A stretch of 50,487 bases of DNA from Nocardioides sp. (GCF_025965415.1 NZ_JAOPWY010000020.1:1-50487), one strand, 5' to 3'; counted from the stretch's first letter, positions 1-8,283 are shown. The notes: generated by a model not told the origin, from the sequence alone. Translations and numbers: made by a program.

Positions 1-1337
1 GCGTCGCGCACCGGCGCCGGCGGCGGCGTGGCTCGCACCGTGCGGTAGGCGGTGACGTCGTCGCACTCCCAGCCGAGGTCGATCAGGCCAGCGACGAGGT
101 TCTCCGTCGCGATGTCGGCGCGGGGCAGGAAGACCCGGTTGATCGGGTCGAGCATCTCGTCGTACGGCGGCCACTCCTCGAGCAGGCCGGCCGCGGACTG
201 CTCGCCCGAGGGCACCAGGTCGGCGCGCAGACCCCAGGCGGCGATGGCCTGCGCGGTCTTGTCGCCGACCGCGGCGATCTTGAGCCCGGAGAAGGCGCGG
301 GCGTCGAGGCCGTACTCCTCGAACTTCTCGCGCACGGCCTTGACGGCGTTGACGGAGGTGAAGGCGATCCACTCGTAGCGGCCCTCGACCAGGCCGCGTA
401 CGGCCTTGTCCATCTGCAGCGGGTTGCGCGGGGGCTCGACGGAGATGGTCGGCACCTCCTCGGGCACGGCGCCGTAGTCGCGCAGCCGGCGCGACAGCGA
501 GCCGGCCTGCTCCTTGGTGCGGGGCACCAGCGCACGCCAGCCGAAGAGCGGCTTGGTCTCGAACCACGACAGCGTCTGGCGCAGGTCGACGACGTCGCCG
601 ATGACCGTGATCGCCGGCGGGGCGATGCGGGCGGCGCGGACGTCGGCGGCCACGTTGGCCAAGGTGGACACGAGGGTGTGCTGCTCGGTCGTGGTGCCGA
701 CGCGGGTCATCGCGACCGGTGTCTCGGGCGACCGGCCGGCCTCGATGAGAGCCGCGGCGGTCTCGCCGATGCTGCCCACGCCGGAGAGCAGGACGAGGGT
801 GCGGTCGTCGGCGTAGGCGCTCCAGTCGACCTTCTCGCCGCAGGTGACGACGCACATCTCGCGGTGGCGCTTGGTGGTCAGCGGGATGCCGGCGTAGGCC
901 GGGACCGCGCTCACCGAGGAGACACCGGGGACGACCTCGAAGCCGACGCCCGCCTTGACGCAGGCCTGCGCCTCCTCGGGGCCGGAGGCGTAGAGGAACG
1001 GGTCGCCCACCATGAGGCGGACCACGCGCTGCTTCTTGCCGTGGCGTACGACGACCTTGGCGCGGGCCGCGTGGGTCAGCGGCTGGCCGTCCTCGCCGAA
1101 GCCGCCGTCGACGATCTCGGGGCCGGTCTCGTCCTCGGTGAGGCCGAGCACGGAGCGGACCAGATCGGCGTGCTCCGGCGTCTCGGTCACGATGACCTCG
1201 GCACTCTCGATGAGCTCCACGGCGCGCACCGTCAGCAGACCCGGATCACCGGGTCCACTGCCGACGAACGACACCCAACCCGTGTTGGCCACCTGGGTCG
1301 CGGCGGTGCTGGCCTGCGGGGTCTGTACTCGCGTCAT
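1..1337 (-). CDS. hemD: Uroporphyrinogen-III C-methyltransferase / uroporphyrinogen-III synthase fusion (3' end outside window)
   Basis: This is a bifunctional tetrapyrrole enzyme. The N-terminal half (about residues 18-250) is a SUMT/CobA-type SAM methyltransferase, shown by GSGPGDPGLLT near residue 27 and the GDPF and PGVSS motifs. The C-terminal half is a HemD-type synthase that cyclises hydroxymethylbilane (WRALVPRTKEQAG, then FTSVNAV). Such fusions are the usual actinobacterial form. About 445 residues are visible and the reading frame runs off the left edge, so the C-terminus is missing. The ATG at 1337 overlaps the hemC stop in an ATGA, which implies translational coupling. It is the last visible gene of the rex-hemA-hemC-hemD run; hemB would be expected next, outside the window. 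Function follows from family knowledge and operon context. Confidence 0.93.
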   Translation of the reverse strand, partial: MTRVQTPQASTAATQVANTGWVSFVGSGPGDPGLLTVRAVELIESAEVIVTETPEHADLVRSVLGLTEDETGPEIVDGGFGEDGQPLTHAARAKVVVRHGKKQRVVRLMVGDPFLYASGPEEAQACVKAGVGFEVVPGVSSVSAVPAYAGIPLTTKRHREMCVVTCGEKVDWSAYADDRTLVLLSGVGSIGETAAALIEAGRSPETPVAMTRVGTTTEQHTLVSTLANVAADVRAARIAPPAITVIGDVVDLRQTLSWFETKPLFGWRALVPRTKEQAGSLSRRLRDYGAVPEEVPTISVEPPRNPLQMDKAVRGLVEGRYEWIAFTSVNAVKAVREKFEEYGLDARAFSGLKIAAVGDKTAQAIAAWGLRADLVPSGEQSAAGLLEEWPPYDEMLDPINRVFLPRADIATENLVAGLIDLGWECDDVTAYRTVRATPPPAPVRD

Positions 1338-2281
1338 GCGTGCTGATTCCTCACTGGTGGTGCTTCCATCAGGTCTGCTGCTCCCTCGTCGAGCATGTCG
1401 CTCGCGAGGCGTGTTCCCAGGGCCTCGGCCTGGTCGACCGGGCCGGTGCTGCTCATGCGTACGGAGAGGGCGCCGTCCTCGGAGAGGGCCACGGCTCGCA
1501 GCCACAGTTCCTCACCGTCCTCACCTTCGACAACTTCAGCCAGCGCCCCCAGCGGCGCGGAGCAGCCGGCTTCGAGGGCGGACAGCACGGCACGCTCGGC
1601 GGTGACCGCCGCGCGGGTGGCGGGATCCTCCAGCCGGGCGAGCGCGGCGACCAGCTCGGCGTCGTCCGACCGGCACTCGATCGCGAGGGCGCCCTGGCCG
1701 GGTGCGGGGAGCATCTGGAGCGGGTCGAGGACCTCGGTGACCTCGTCGAGGCGGCCCAGCCGCGCCAGCCCGGCACGCGCCAGCACGACGGCGTCGACCT
1801 CGCCCTCGCGGACCTTGCGGATGCGGGTGTCGACGTTGCCGCGGATGCCCTGCAGGTCCAGGCCGAGGCCGAGCGCCTCGAGCTGGCTGACCCTTCGCGG
1901 GGAGCCGGTGCCGAGGCGGCTCCCGACCGGCAGCTCGCCCAGCGTCAGGCCGTCGCGGGCGACCACGACGTCGCGCGGATCCTCGCGCAGCGGGACCGCG
2001 GCGAGCGCGATGCCGTCGGCGGGCGCGGTGGGCAGGTCCTTGAGCGAGTGCACCGCGACGTCCACCCGGCCGGCGAGCAGGGCGTCGCGCAGCGCGCTCA
2101 CGAAGACGCCGGTGCCGCCCATCGTCGCGAGCGGCGCCGAGCTGCGGTCGCCCTCGGTCGCGACCTCGACCAGCTCGACCTCGCGCCCGAGCTGCTCGCG
2201 GATCAGGTCGGCGACGAGGCCGGACTGGGTCGTGGCCAGCGCGGAGGCACGGGTGCCGAGGCGCAGGGCGGGGGTCCTCAC
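1334..2281 (-). CDS. hemC: Hydroxymethylbilane synthase (porphobilinogen deaminase)
   Basis: This cytosolic enzyme joins four porphobilinogens into hydroxymethylbilane. It has 315 residues, the normal size. The N-terminus RLGTRASALA, the substrate-site segments GVFVSALRDALL and HSLKDLPT, and LGTGSPRR near residue 124 are all family hallmarks. Cys240 in ALEAGCSAPLGA is the expected attachment point of the dipyrromethane cofactor. Translation starts at a GTG that overlaps the hemA stop (GTGA, 2278-2281), and its own stop overlaps the hemD start. With hemA and hemD it forms the glutamate-to-uroporphyrinogen branch of haem synthesis. No anomaly was seen. Confidence 0.96.
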   Translation of the reverse strand: MRTPALRLGTRASALATTQSGLVADLIREQLGREVELVEVATEGDRSSAPLATMGGTGVFVSALRDALLAGRVDVAVHSLKDLPTAPADGIALAAVPLREDPRDVVVARDGLTLGELPVGSRLGTGSPRRVSQLEALGLGLDLQGIRGNVDTRIRKVREGEVDAVVLARAGLARLGRLDEVTEVLDPLQMLPAPGQGALAIECRSDDAELVAALARLEDPATRAAVTAERAVLSALEAGCSAPLGALAEVVEGEDGEELWLRAVALSEDGALSVRMSSTGPVDQAEALGTRLASDMLDEGAADLMEAPPVRNQHA

Positions 2282-3564
2282 TGCTTGCCCTCCGCCCGGG
2301 TCATCGCGTCCACGGCCTCGGGGTCGAGGCGGAAGAGCTCGGCCAGGGCGGCGGTGTAGGAGACCGCCGGCTCGGCATCGGCCAGCTCCTTGACGCGCAC
2401 GGTCGGCTCGTGGAGCAGCTTGTCGGCGACGCGGCGCACCGTCTGGAGCAGCTCGGCGCGGGTCACATCATCCAGGTCGGGCAGCCGCGCGGCCAGCCGG
2501 GCCATCTCGGCGTCCACCACGGCGGTGGCCATCGAGCGCAGGGCCACGACGGTGGGCGTCACGCTCGCCTGGCGTCGTACGGCGAGGAAGGCGGTGATCT
2601 CCTGCCCGACGATGGTGCGTACGTCCTCGACCCCGGCGGTCGCCTCGAGGCCGCGCAGCTCGTCGGCGAGGCCGGTCAGGTTGACCAGCTCGACACCCGG
2701 GAGGTCGGCGACGGAGGGGTCCACGTCGTGGGGCAGCGCCAGGTCGATGACGGTGAGCGGCCGGTCACTGCTGCCACGGGCGGTGACGACATCGGCGAGG
2801 CGGACCAGCGGCTCGGGGGCGCCGGTGCAGGAGACGACGAGGTCGGCGCCGGCCAGCTCGTCGAGGAGCGCTGTCATCGGCAGGGACGTCGCGGAGTACT
2901 CCTCGGCCAGCCGGTCGGCGTTGGCGGCGGTGCGGTTGAGCACCGCGATGCGCGACGCGCCACCACGGGAGAGGTGGGCGACCGCGAGGGAGGCCATCGC
3001 ACCGGCGCCGATGACGACGGCGCGAGCCCCCGCGACCGGGACGGTGCTGCGCTCGAGGGCGGCGCTGACGAGGGACGGGGCGGCCCGGTCGATGTCGGTC
3101 TCGGCGTGGGCCCGCTTGCCGACCCGGAGGGCCTGCTGGAAGAGCGTGTTGAGCGCCGGGCCGACGGTGCCGTGCTCCTGGCCGATCCGCAGCGCGTCGC
3201 GGGTCTGCCCGAGGATCTGGCCCTCGCCGACCACCATCGAGTCGAGCCCGGAGGCGACCTGGAAGAGGTGGGAGACGGCGCCCTCGTCGTAGTGGACGTA
3301 GAGGTGGGGCAGCAGCGCCTCGGTGGGCTGCTCGGCGCGCGCCACGAGGAGGCCGGAGAGGTCCTCGACGCTGCCGTGGAAGCGGTCGACCTCGGCGTAG
3401 ACCTCGAGCCGGTTGCAGGTGACGATCGCGGTGGCCTCGGTGACGTGCTCGCCAGCGACGACGTCGGCGATCAGCTTCACGGTGGCGTCACCGTCGAGCG
3501 CGAGCCGCTCGAGCAGCTCGACCGGGGCCGACTTGTGGGAGATTCCGACGACGAGCACACTCAC
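2278..3564 (-). CDS. hemA: Glutamyl-tRNA reductase
   Basis: HemA reduces glutamyl-tRNA(Glu) to glutamate-1-semialdehyde with NADPH, the committed step of C5-pathway haem synthesis. It has 428 residues. The catalytic cysteine is Cys50 in TCNRLEVY. The GEGQILGQ motif (around residue 114) and the Rossmann segment VVIGAGAMASLAV (around residue 184) are present, followed by a helical dimerisation domain. The start is GTG, sharing four bases (GTGA, 3561-3564) with the rex stop, so translation is probably coupled to rex. Rex-linked hemA is common in actinobacteria and ties haem supply to the NADH/NAD+ ratio. Confidence 0.96.
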   Translation of the reverse strand: MSVLVVGISHKSAPVELLERLALDGDATVKLIADVVAGEHVTEATAIVTCNRLEVYAEVDRFHGSVEDLSGLLVARAEQPTEALLPHLYVHYDEGAVSHLFQVASGLDSMVVGEGQILGQTRDALRIGQEHGTVGPALNTLFQQALRVGKRAHAETDIDRAAPSLVSAALERSTVPVAGARAVVIGAGAMASLAVAHLSRGGASRIAVLNRTAANADRLAEEYSATSLPMTALLDELAGADLVVSCTGAPEPLVRLADVVTARGSSDRPLTVIDLALPHDVDPSVADLPGVELVNLTGLADELRGLEATAGVEDVRTIVGQEITAFLAVRRQASVTPTVVALRSMATAVVDAEMARLAARLPDLDDVTRAELLQTVRRVADKLLHEPTVRVKELADAEPAVSYTAALAELFRLDPEAVDAMTRAEGKQ

Positions 3565-4235
3565 GATGCGTCCTCCGAAGCAGGAGCAACGGACTTGCGC
3601 TGCTCGTGGTAGGCGAGGATCTGCAGCTCGATGGACAGGTCCACCTTGCGTACGCCGACGCCGTCCGGCACCGACAGGACCGTCGGGGCGAAGTTGAGGA
3701 TGCTCGTGATGCCGTTGGCGACCATCCGGTCGGCGACGGACTGGGCGGCGATCGCGGGGGTGGCGATCACGCCGATGGAGACCGCGTGCTCGGCGACGAT
3801 GGACTCGAGGTCCTCGAAGGAGCGGACGTCGAGGCCGGCGACGACCTCGTCCTTGCGCTGGGGGTCGGCATCGAGCAGCGCGACCACGCGGAAGCCGCGG
3901 CTGCGGAACCCCGAGTAGTTGGCGAGCGCGTGGCCGAGATTTCCGATGCCCACGATGACCACGGGCCAGTCCTGGGTCACGCCGATCTCACGCGCGATCT
4001 GGTAGCGCAGGTATTCCACGTCGTAGCCGACGCCGCGGGTGCCGTAGCTGCCGAGGTAGGAGAGGTCCTTGCGCAGCTTGGCGCTGTTGACGCCCGCCGA
4101 GGCCGCGAGCTCCTCGCTGGAGCAGGTCGTCGTGCCGTCCTCGGCGAGGCCGGTCAGGGCACGCAGGTACACGGGAAGCCGGGCGACAGTTGCCTCGGGA
4201 ATGTCCCGGGAAGAGTCGGGGGTCCGTGCGGTCAC
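3561..4235 (-). CDS. rex: Redox-sensing transcriptional repressor Rex
   Basis: Rex is a homodimeric repressor that leaves DNA when NADH rises. The chosen product has 224 residues. Residues 11-75 form a winged helix (SSEELAASAGVNSAKLRKDLSYLGSYGTRGVGY), and residues 93-104 (VIVGIGNLGHAL) begin the NAD(H)-binding Rossmann fold. The C-terminal helix ends LAYHEQRK. The reading frame extends upstream to 4352, but the GTG at 4235 has a purine-rich GGAAAGAAG before it and gives the family length, so I chose it. It heads the hem operon; a Rex-like half-site palindrome at 4290-4307 suggests autoregulation. Confidence 0.95.
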   Translation of the reverse strand: MTARTPDSSRDIPEATVARLPVYLRALTGLAEDGTTTCSSEELAASAGVNSAKLRKDLSYLGSYGTRGVGYDVEYLRYQIAREIGVTQDWPVVIVGIGNLGHALANYSGFRSRGFRVVALLDADPQRKDEVVAGLDVRSFEDLESIVAEHAVSIGVIATPAIAAQSVADRMVANGITSILNFAPTVLSVPDGVGVRKVDLSIELQILAYHEQRKSVAPASEDAS

Positions 4236-4289
4236 AGCTGCTTCTTTCCAGTCCCGCGAACCTCGCGTGGACCCCGCCACTGTAGGAGT

Positions 4290-4307
4290 TTGTGAACGGG
4301 AGAACAA
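4290..4307. promoter_or_regulatory. Candidate Rex operator (ROP)
   Basis: TTGTGAACGGGAGAACAA lies 55-72 bp upstream of the rex GTG. The left half TTGTGAA matches the known actinobacterial Rex half-site exactly. In the right half only the outer ACAA is conserved (TTGT-N10-ACAA). Site identity is inferred from position and half-site match. Confidence 0.5.
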
Positions 4308-4352
4308 AACGGGACGAGGGTCGACTAGCACATGTGAGATGACCCACCCCAT

Positions 4353-4524
4353 AGGGGGGTCACCGGACTTGCATCAGGCACCGGAGAGGGCGTACGCACC
4401 TCGGACACGTGCCCGCTCGGCGGCCCGTCGACGAGCACACGGGTGACGACATCCCGGACACGCTGTCGGAGGGTGCCGGGCCCTCGCGATCAGGCCGTCG
4501 GCGTCCAGCGCGTGCAGGTGGCCC
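4353..4524. other. Intergenic gap between the glutaredoxin-like gene and rex
   Basis: 172 bases with no convincing ORF or hairpin. It should carry the rest of the rex-hem promoter region and the 3' end of the ligase-glutaredoxin transcript. Confidence 0.5.
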
Positions 4525-4776
4525 TCACCCGAGCGCCGCCCGGAGCCGGCCCTCGTCGACGCGCCAGTAGTCGTGCTGGCGCCCGTCGACGAAGGTCGCC
4601 GGGACCTCCTCGCCGAAGCGGTCGGCGAGGTCGCTGTCGGCGTCGATGTCGATCTCGACCCACGACTCGCCCAGGTCCTCGCAGACCTTCACGACGACCT
4701 CGCGGGCGGCGTCGCACAGGTGGCAGCCCGTCCGGGTGTAGAGGGTGACGCGCGGCTCGCTCATCGGGGTGCTCAT
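4525..4776 (-). CDS. Glutaredoxin-like thioredoxin-fold protein
   Basis: This is a small 83-residue thioredoxin-fold protein with a CxxC redox site, CHLC, in RVTLYTRTGCHLCDAA. The cis-proline segment EVPATFVDG follows the DIDADSDLADRFGEEVP stretch, as in the DUF836/glutaredoxin-like family. The ATG at 4776 overlaps the stop of the ligase gene (ATGA), and no Shine-Dalgarno is visible, so coupling to the ligase is likely; an in-frame ATG at 4764 is an alternative. M. tuberculosis has a comparable glutaredoxin-like gene (Rv0508) next to hemA. Its partner is unknown; it may act in general thiol reduction, in actinobacteria usually mycothiol-linked. Confidence 0.85.
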   Translation of the reverse strand: MSTPMSEPRVTLYTRTGCHLCDAAREVVVKVCEDLGESWVEIDIDADSDLADRFGEEVPATFVDGRQHDYWRVDEGRLRAALG

Positions 4777-6332
4777 GGAAGGAGGCCGTCGACGCGTCGT
4801 CGTTCGATCCCGCGCAAGCGGCCCTTCTGGACCTTGCCGGTGACGGTCAGGGGGAGCGCGTCGACGACCTCGACACGGGTGGGCTGCTTGAAGCGCGCGA
4901 GCCGCGAGGAGGCGTGCTCGCGCACCGCCGCGTCGACCGCGGCGCGTTCGGTCCCCGGCGCGACGACGTACGCCACGACGCTCTCGCCGGTCTCCGCGTC
5001 CGGTGCCCCGATGACCGCGACCTCGGTGACGCCCTCGACCTCGCGGATCACGTCCTCCACCTCGCTGGGGTAGACGTTGAAGCCGCTGACGATGACCAGC
5101 TCCTTGACCCGGTCGACCAGGAACAGGTCGCCGCTGGCGTCGAGGAAGCCGACGTCGCCGGTGCCGTACCAGCCGTCGGCGTCCGGCCCGTCGACCCCGA
5201 GGGGCCAGTAGCCGCTGAAGAGGTTGGCGCCGCGGACCTCGATCTCGCCCGGGTCCTCCCCCTCGATGACGTGGTAGGTCTCGTCGACGAGCCGCAGCTC
5301 GATCCCGGGCAGGGCGGCGCCGACCGAGCCGGGCTGGTTGCGCCGGCTGCAGAGCGTGCTGGTGACGACCGGCGACGCCTCGGTCAGGCCGTAGCCCTGG
5401 TGCACCGGGATCCCGGTGATCGCGGTGAACTCCTCGACGACGGCGGGCTCGAGCGGCGCGGAGCCGGAGAGCACCAGCCGCACCGGGCCGAGCCGCTCCT
5501 TGAGGTGCTGGTCGGGCAGCCAGTGGGCGAAGACCGGAGGGGCGATCGGGACGACGCTGCACGCCTCGTCGTCGATGAGGTCGAGGACCGCCTGCGGGTC
5601 GAACTGCTCCACCAGGAGCAACCGGGCGCGGTGGCGCAGGACGCCACCCAGCACCGCGTTGAGTCCGTAGACGTGGAAGAGCGGCAGCACGCCGAGCACC
5701 ACGTCGTCGCCGTGCATCATCGGCGGCTCGACGGCCGCGACCTGCTCGATGTTGGCCAGCAGCGCCCGGTGGCTGAGCATCGCGGCGCGCGGCCGGCCGG
5801 AGGTGCCGCTCGTGTAGAGGAGGGCGGCCAGCTTCTCGGGGTCCGGGAGGGGCGGTACCGGTCGTACGTCGTCCGCACGGAGCTCGGCGAAGGCCACCTC
5901 GCCCTCGCCCGGCTCGGCCCCGGTGACGACGACGGTGGGCGCGGCGACGCCCCCGATCCGCTCGAGGTCGACCAGCGCAGCGCGTACGAGGTCGAGTGCC
6001 GTCTCGTCGACCACGACCAGCCGCGTGCCGGAGTCCGCCATCATCCGCGCGACCTCGCCGGGTGCCGAGCGCGGGTTGACCGGGACGGCGACGACCTGGG
6101 CTCGCAGCACGCCGAGGTAGGCGGTGACGAACTCGATCCGGTTGCCGACGACGATCATCACGCGCTGTCCAGCGCGGATGCCCCGCAGGCCCAGGCCGGT
6201 GGCGATCCGGGCGACCTCGTCCTCGAGGCCGGACCACGTGAGGATGCGTCCGCCGGACTCCACGAGCGCCTGGCGTTCGGGCACGTCCGCGGCAGCCTCG
6301 GCCACGAAGGCGGAGATGTCGTTGCGCGGCAT
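4773..6332 (-). CDS. AMP-dependent acyl-CoA synthetase (long-chain fatty acid-CoA ligase type)
   Basis: This ANL-superfamily adenylating enzyme activates a carboxylic acid with ATP and transfers it to CoA. It has 519 residues. The P-loop-like motif LLYTSGTSGRPRAAMLSH starts near residue 171. GYGLTEASPVV, the adenylate-binding YGTGDVGFLD, the hinge DRVKELVIVSGFNVYPSEVE, and the C-terminal catalytic lysine motif LTVTGKVQKGRLR are all present. The ATG at 6332 follows GGAAGGATCCCCGC, a good ribosome site, although the frame is open upstream to 6386. It overlaps the glutaredoxin-like gene downstream. It appears to be an insertion relative to the mycobacterial order. Substrate chain length cannot be read from sequence. 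Confidence 0.9.
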   Translation of the reverse strand: MPRNDISAFVAEAAADVPERQALVESGGRILTWSGLEDEVARIATGLGLRGIRAGQRVMIVVGNRIEFVTAYLGVLRAQVVAVPVNPRSAPGEVARMMADSGTRLVVVDETALDLVRAALVDLERIGGVAAPTVVVTGAEPGEGEVAFAELRADDVRPVPPLPDPEKLAALLYTSGTSGRPRAAMLSHRALLANIEQVAAVEPPMMHGDDVVLGVLPLFHVYGLNAVLGGVLRHRARLLLVEQFDPQAVLDLIDDEACSVVPIAPPVFAHWLPDQHLKERLGPVRLVLSGSAPLEPAVVEEFTAITGIPVHQGYGLTEASPVVTSTLCSRRNQPGSVGAALPGIELRLVDETYHVIEGEDPGEIEVRGANLFSGYWPLGVDGPDADGWYGTGDVGFLDASGDLFLVDRVKELVIVSGFNVYPSEVEDVIREVEGVTEVAVIGAPDAETGESVVAYVVAPGTERAAVDAAVREHASSRLARFKQPTRVEVVDALPLTVTGKVQKGRLRGIERRRVDGLLP

Positions 6333-6515
6333 GCGGGGATCCTTCCACAGCCTGTCATCATCGATCGACGCCGTCGCGAGCGTCATCAGGCGGGTGTGCT
6401 GGCAAGGCGGAGGGTCGAAGGCGGGCCGCTAGGCCCGTCGAGTGCGCGACAACGCAGCCAGCGCGCCCGCGTGGTGGCGCGCAGCAGGCGAGAGATCGGT
6501 GGTGCCAGGCGGCGC

Positions 6516-6521
6516 TACGCT
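6516..6521 (+). promoter_or_regulatory. -10 box, probable leaderless transcript of the HAD hydrolase
   Basis: TACGCT ends 6 nt before the GTG at 6528, placing the transcription start at or next to the start codon; no Shine-Dalgarno is present. Confidence 0.5.
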
Positions 6522-6527
6522 TGCCGG

Positions 6528-7415
6528 GTGACCCGGTCCGAGCGTCCCCGTCGGCTCAACCTGCAGCAGCGCTCGGCCCTCGCCGGCGAGGCCGCGGCCG
6601 CGTCGGCAGAGGTCGAGAGCGCGCTCACCACGCCCAGCGACCTGACCGCGGCAGCCTTCTTCGACGTCGACAACACGGTCATGCAGGGCGCCAGCATCTT
6701 CCACCTCGCCCGCGGCCTGCACCGCCGCAAGTTCTTCACCACCCGCGAGATCGCCGGTGCGGCGTGGAAGCAGGCCTACTTCCGGATCGTGGGCGTCGAA
6801 GACCCCGAGCACGTGGCCGAGGCCCGGGCGTCGGCTCTCTCGTTCATCGCCGGGCACACCACCGCCGAGCTCGAGGAGCTCGGCGAGGCGATCTTCGACG
6901 AGGCGATGGCCCACCGCATCTGGCCCGGCACCCGCGCCCTGGCCCAGATCCACCTCGACGAGGGCCAGCGCGTGTGGCTGGTCACCGCGGCGCCGATCGA
7001 GATCGCCAGCATCATCGCCCGGCGCCTGGGCCTCACCGGGGCGATGGGCACGGTCTCCGAGCACGTGGACGGCGTCTACACCGGGCAGCTCGTCGGCGAC
7101 CTGCTGCACGGACCCGCCAAGGCCGAGGCGATCAAGGCGCTCGCAGCCCGCGAGGGGCTCGACCTGGCGCGCTGCTCGGCGTACTCCGACTCCAGCAACG
7201 ACCTGCCGATGCTCTCGCTGGTGGGCGACCCGTGCGCGATCAACCCCGATGCCAGGCTCCGCGCGCACGCCAGGGCCCACGGCTGGCGGGTCCACGACTA
7301 CCGCACCGGCCGCAAGGCGGCCCGGGCCGGCCTGGTCGCCGCCGCGGTCGCCGGCGCGGTCTCCGGCGCCGTCGTCGCCGGCGTGAGCGTGCGTGGTCGC
7401 GGCCACTCCGCCTGA
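6528..7415 (+). CDS. HAD-IB family phosphatase (SerB1/CicA-like) with C-terminal membrane helix
   Basis: This is a 295-residue haloacid-dehalogenase phosphatase of subfamily IB. Motif I is AFFDVDNTVMQG, with the nucleophile and acid/base aspartates around residues 46-48. Motif II is WLVTAAP, and motifs III/IV are GPAKAEAIKAL and YSDSSNDLPML. The C-terminus (AARAGLVAAAVAGAVSGAVVAGVSV) is a probable single membrane helix, so the enzyme may be tethered. M. tuberculosis SerB1 (Rv0505c) sits at the equivalent place. Whether it is a phosphoserine phosphatase is uncertain: a membrane-anchored HAD-IB protein may act on lipid phosphates. GTG was chosen because of the -10 box just upstream. Confidence 0.85.
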   Translation: MTRSERPRRLNLQQRSALAGEAAAASAEVESALTTPSDLTAAAFFDVDNTVMQGASIFHLARGLHRRKFFTTREIAGAAWKQAYFRIVGVEDPEHVAEARASALSFIAGHTTAELEELGEAIFDEAMAHRIWPGTRALAQIHLDEGQRVWLVTAAPIEIASIIARRLGLTGAMGTVSEHVDGVYTGQLVGDLLHGPAKAEAIKALAAREGLDLARCSAYSDSSNDLPMLSLVGDPCAINPDARLRAHARAHGWRVHDYRTGRKAARAGLVAAAVAGAVSGAVVAGVSVRGRGHSA

Positions 7416-7419
7416 AGCT

Positions 7420-7434
7420 GTAACTGAAAGTTAC
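7420..7434. promoter_or_regulatory. 15-bp palindrome GTAACTGAAAGTTAC, candidate BldD-type operator
   Basis: Perfect inverted repeat GTAACT-GAA-AGTTAC just upstream of the sigma-factor promoter. Its inner part TAACTGAAAGTTA agrees with the published BldD consensus (TNACNCWGNGTNA) at all outer TNAC/GTNA positions and at the central W; the flanking central C and G differ. In Streptomyces, BldD represses bldN. Confidence 0.45.
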
Positions 7435-7441
7435 GGACGGG

Positions 7442-7470
7442 TTCACAGGAGCCACGCGGCCACTTATCGT
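7442..7470 (+). promoter_or_regulatory. Promoter of the BldN-type sigma gene
   Basis: TTCACA (7442-7447), a 17-bp spacer and TATCGT (7465-7470) form a housekeeping-type promoter. The expected start near 7477 leaves a leader of about 24 nt that contains the ribosome site GGGAGGG. Confidence 0.5.
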
Positions 7471-7500
7471 GGGGGTGCTGCAACCGGGGAGGGAATCCGC

Positions 7501-8283
7501 ATGCGGTCAACACACGACCTCGAGCATGCCGTCGAGGCAGGACTGGACGCGCTACGGCGCGCAGTTTGGGCTGCCCTCTCCCCGCAGGTCCTGCTGGCCG
7601 AGACCGCGGTCCCCGGCTCGGCCTCCCGTCCGGCCGGCGGAGCCGGCCGCGCGGGCTCCTCAGGTTCTTCGGGCTCGAGCCCGGTCGGCGACGAGGACCA
7701 GGCCACCTCGTCCGAGGTCGACGGCGCCGAGCGCGAGCGGCTGATCGCGCTGGTGGAGCTGGCCCGGGCCGGCGACAAGGACGCCTTCGGCCTCCTCTAC
7801 GACCACTACCAGTCGTCGGTCTACCGCTTCCTCTACTACCGCACCCGCTCCCAGGTGCTGGCCGAGGACCTCACCTCCGAGACCTTCTTCCGGGCGCTGC
7901 GGAGCATGAACAGCTTCCGCTGGCAGGGCAAGGACTTCGGCGCCTGGCTGATGACCATCGCGCGCAACCTCACCACCGATCACTTCAAGGCGGGGCGCAC
8001 CCGCCTGGAGATGACCACCGAGGACATGTCGCCGCACGACGACGCCGAGGAGGGCCCCGAGAGCGCGGTGCTCGCGGGGCTGACCAACGAGGTGCTGCTC
8101 AAGGCGCTCACCGAGCTGCCGACCGAGCAGCGCGAGTGCCTCATCATGCGGTTCCTGCAGGGCCTGTCGATCGCCGAGACGGCGCTGGCCCTCGACCGCT
8201 CGGACGGCGCCGTGAAGCAGCTCCAGCTGCGCGGCGTACGCAACCTGGCCAAGCTGCTGCCGGAGGGGTTGAGGGACCTGTGA
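7501..8283 (+). CDS. bldN: ECF RNA polymerase sigma factor, BldN-like
   Basis: This 260-residue ECF sigma factor has region 2 at about residues 82-150 (AFGLLYDHYQSSVYRFLYYRT to NSFRWQGKDFGAWLMTIARNL) and region 4 at about 195-255 (LTELPTEQRECLIMRFLQGLSIAETALALDRSDGAVKQLQLRGVRNLAKLL). About 80 extra residues precede region 2, ending in a Gly/Ser-rich linker. Streptomyces BldN has a pro-region of similar size that is proteolytically removed. The next gene is a DUF5667 membrane anti-sigma like RsbN, and the neighbours (hemA, rex, HAD protein) match the bldN locus. The ATG follows GGGAGGG. BldN identity is from context and architecture; the regulon here is unknown. Confidence 0.85.
   Translation: MRSTHDLEHAVEAGLDALRRAVWAALSPQVLLAETAVPGSASRPAGGAGRAGSSGSSGSSPVGDEDQATSSEVDGAERERLIALVELARAGDKDAFGLLYDHYQSSVYRFLYYRTRSQVLAEDLTSETFFRALRSMNSFRWQGKDFGAWLMTIARNLTTDHFKAGRTRLEMTTEDMSPHDDAEEGPESAVLAGLTNEVLLKALTELPTEQRECLIMRFLQGLSIAETALALDRSDGAVKQLQLRGVRNLAKLLPEGLRDL

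Noticed and set aside
4490..4717. 75-residue Arg-rich frame next to the glutaredoxin-like gene
   Set aside because: It is an out-of-frame shadow of the glutaredoxin-like coding sequence with composition typical of GC-rich antisense frames.
7420..7434. Terminator of the HAD hydrolase gene
   Set aside because: The stem is only 6 bp and A/T-rich with a 3-base loop, too weak for a terminator in this GC context; an operator is more likely.
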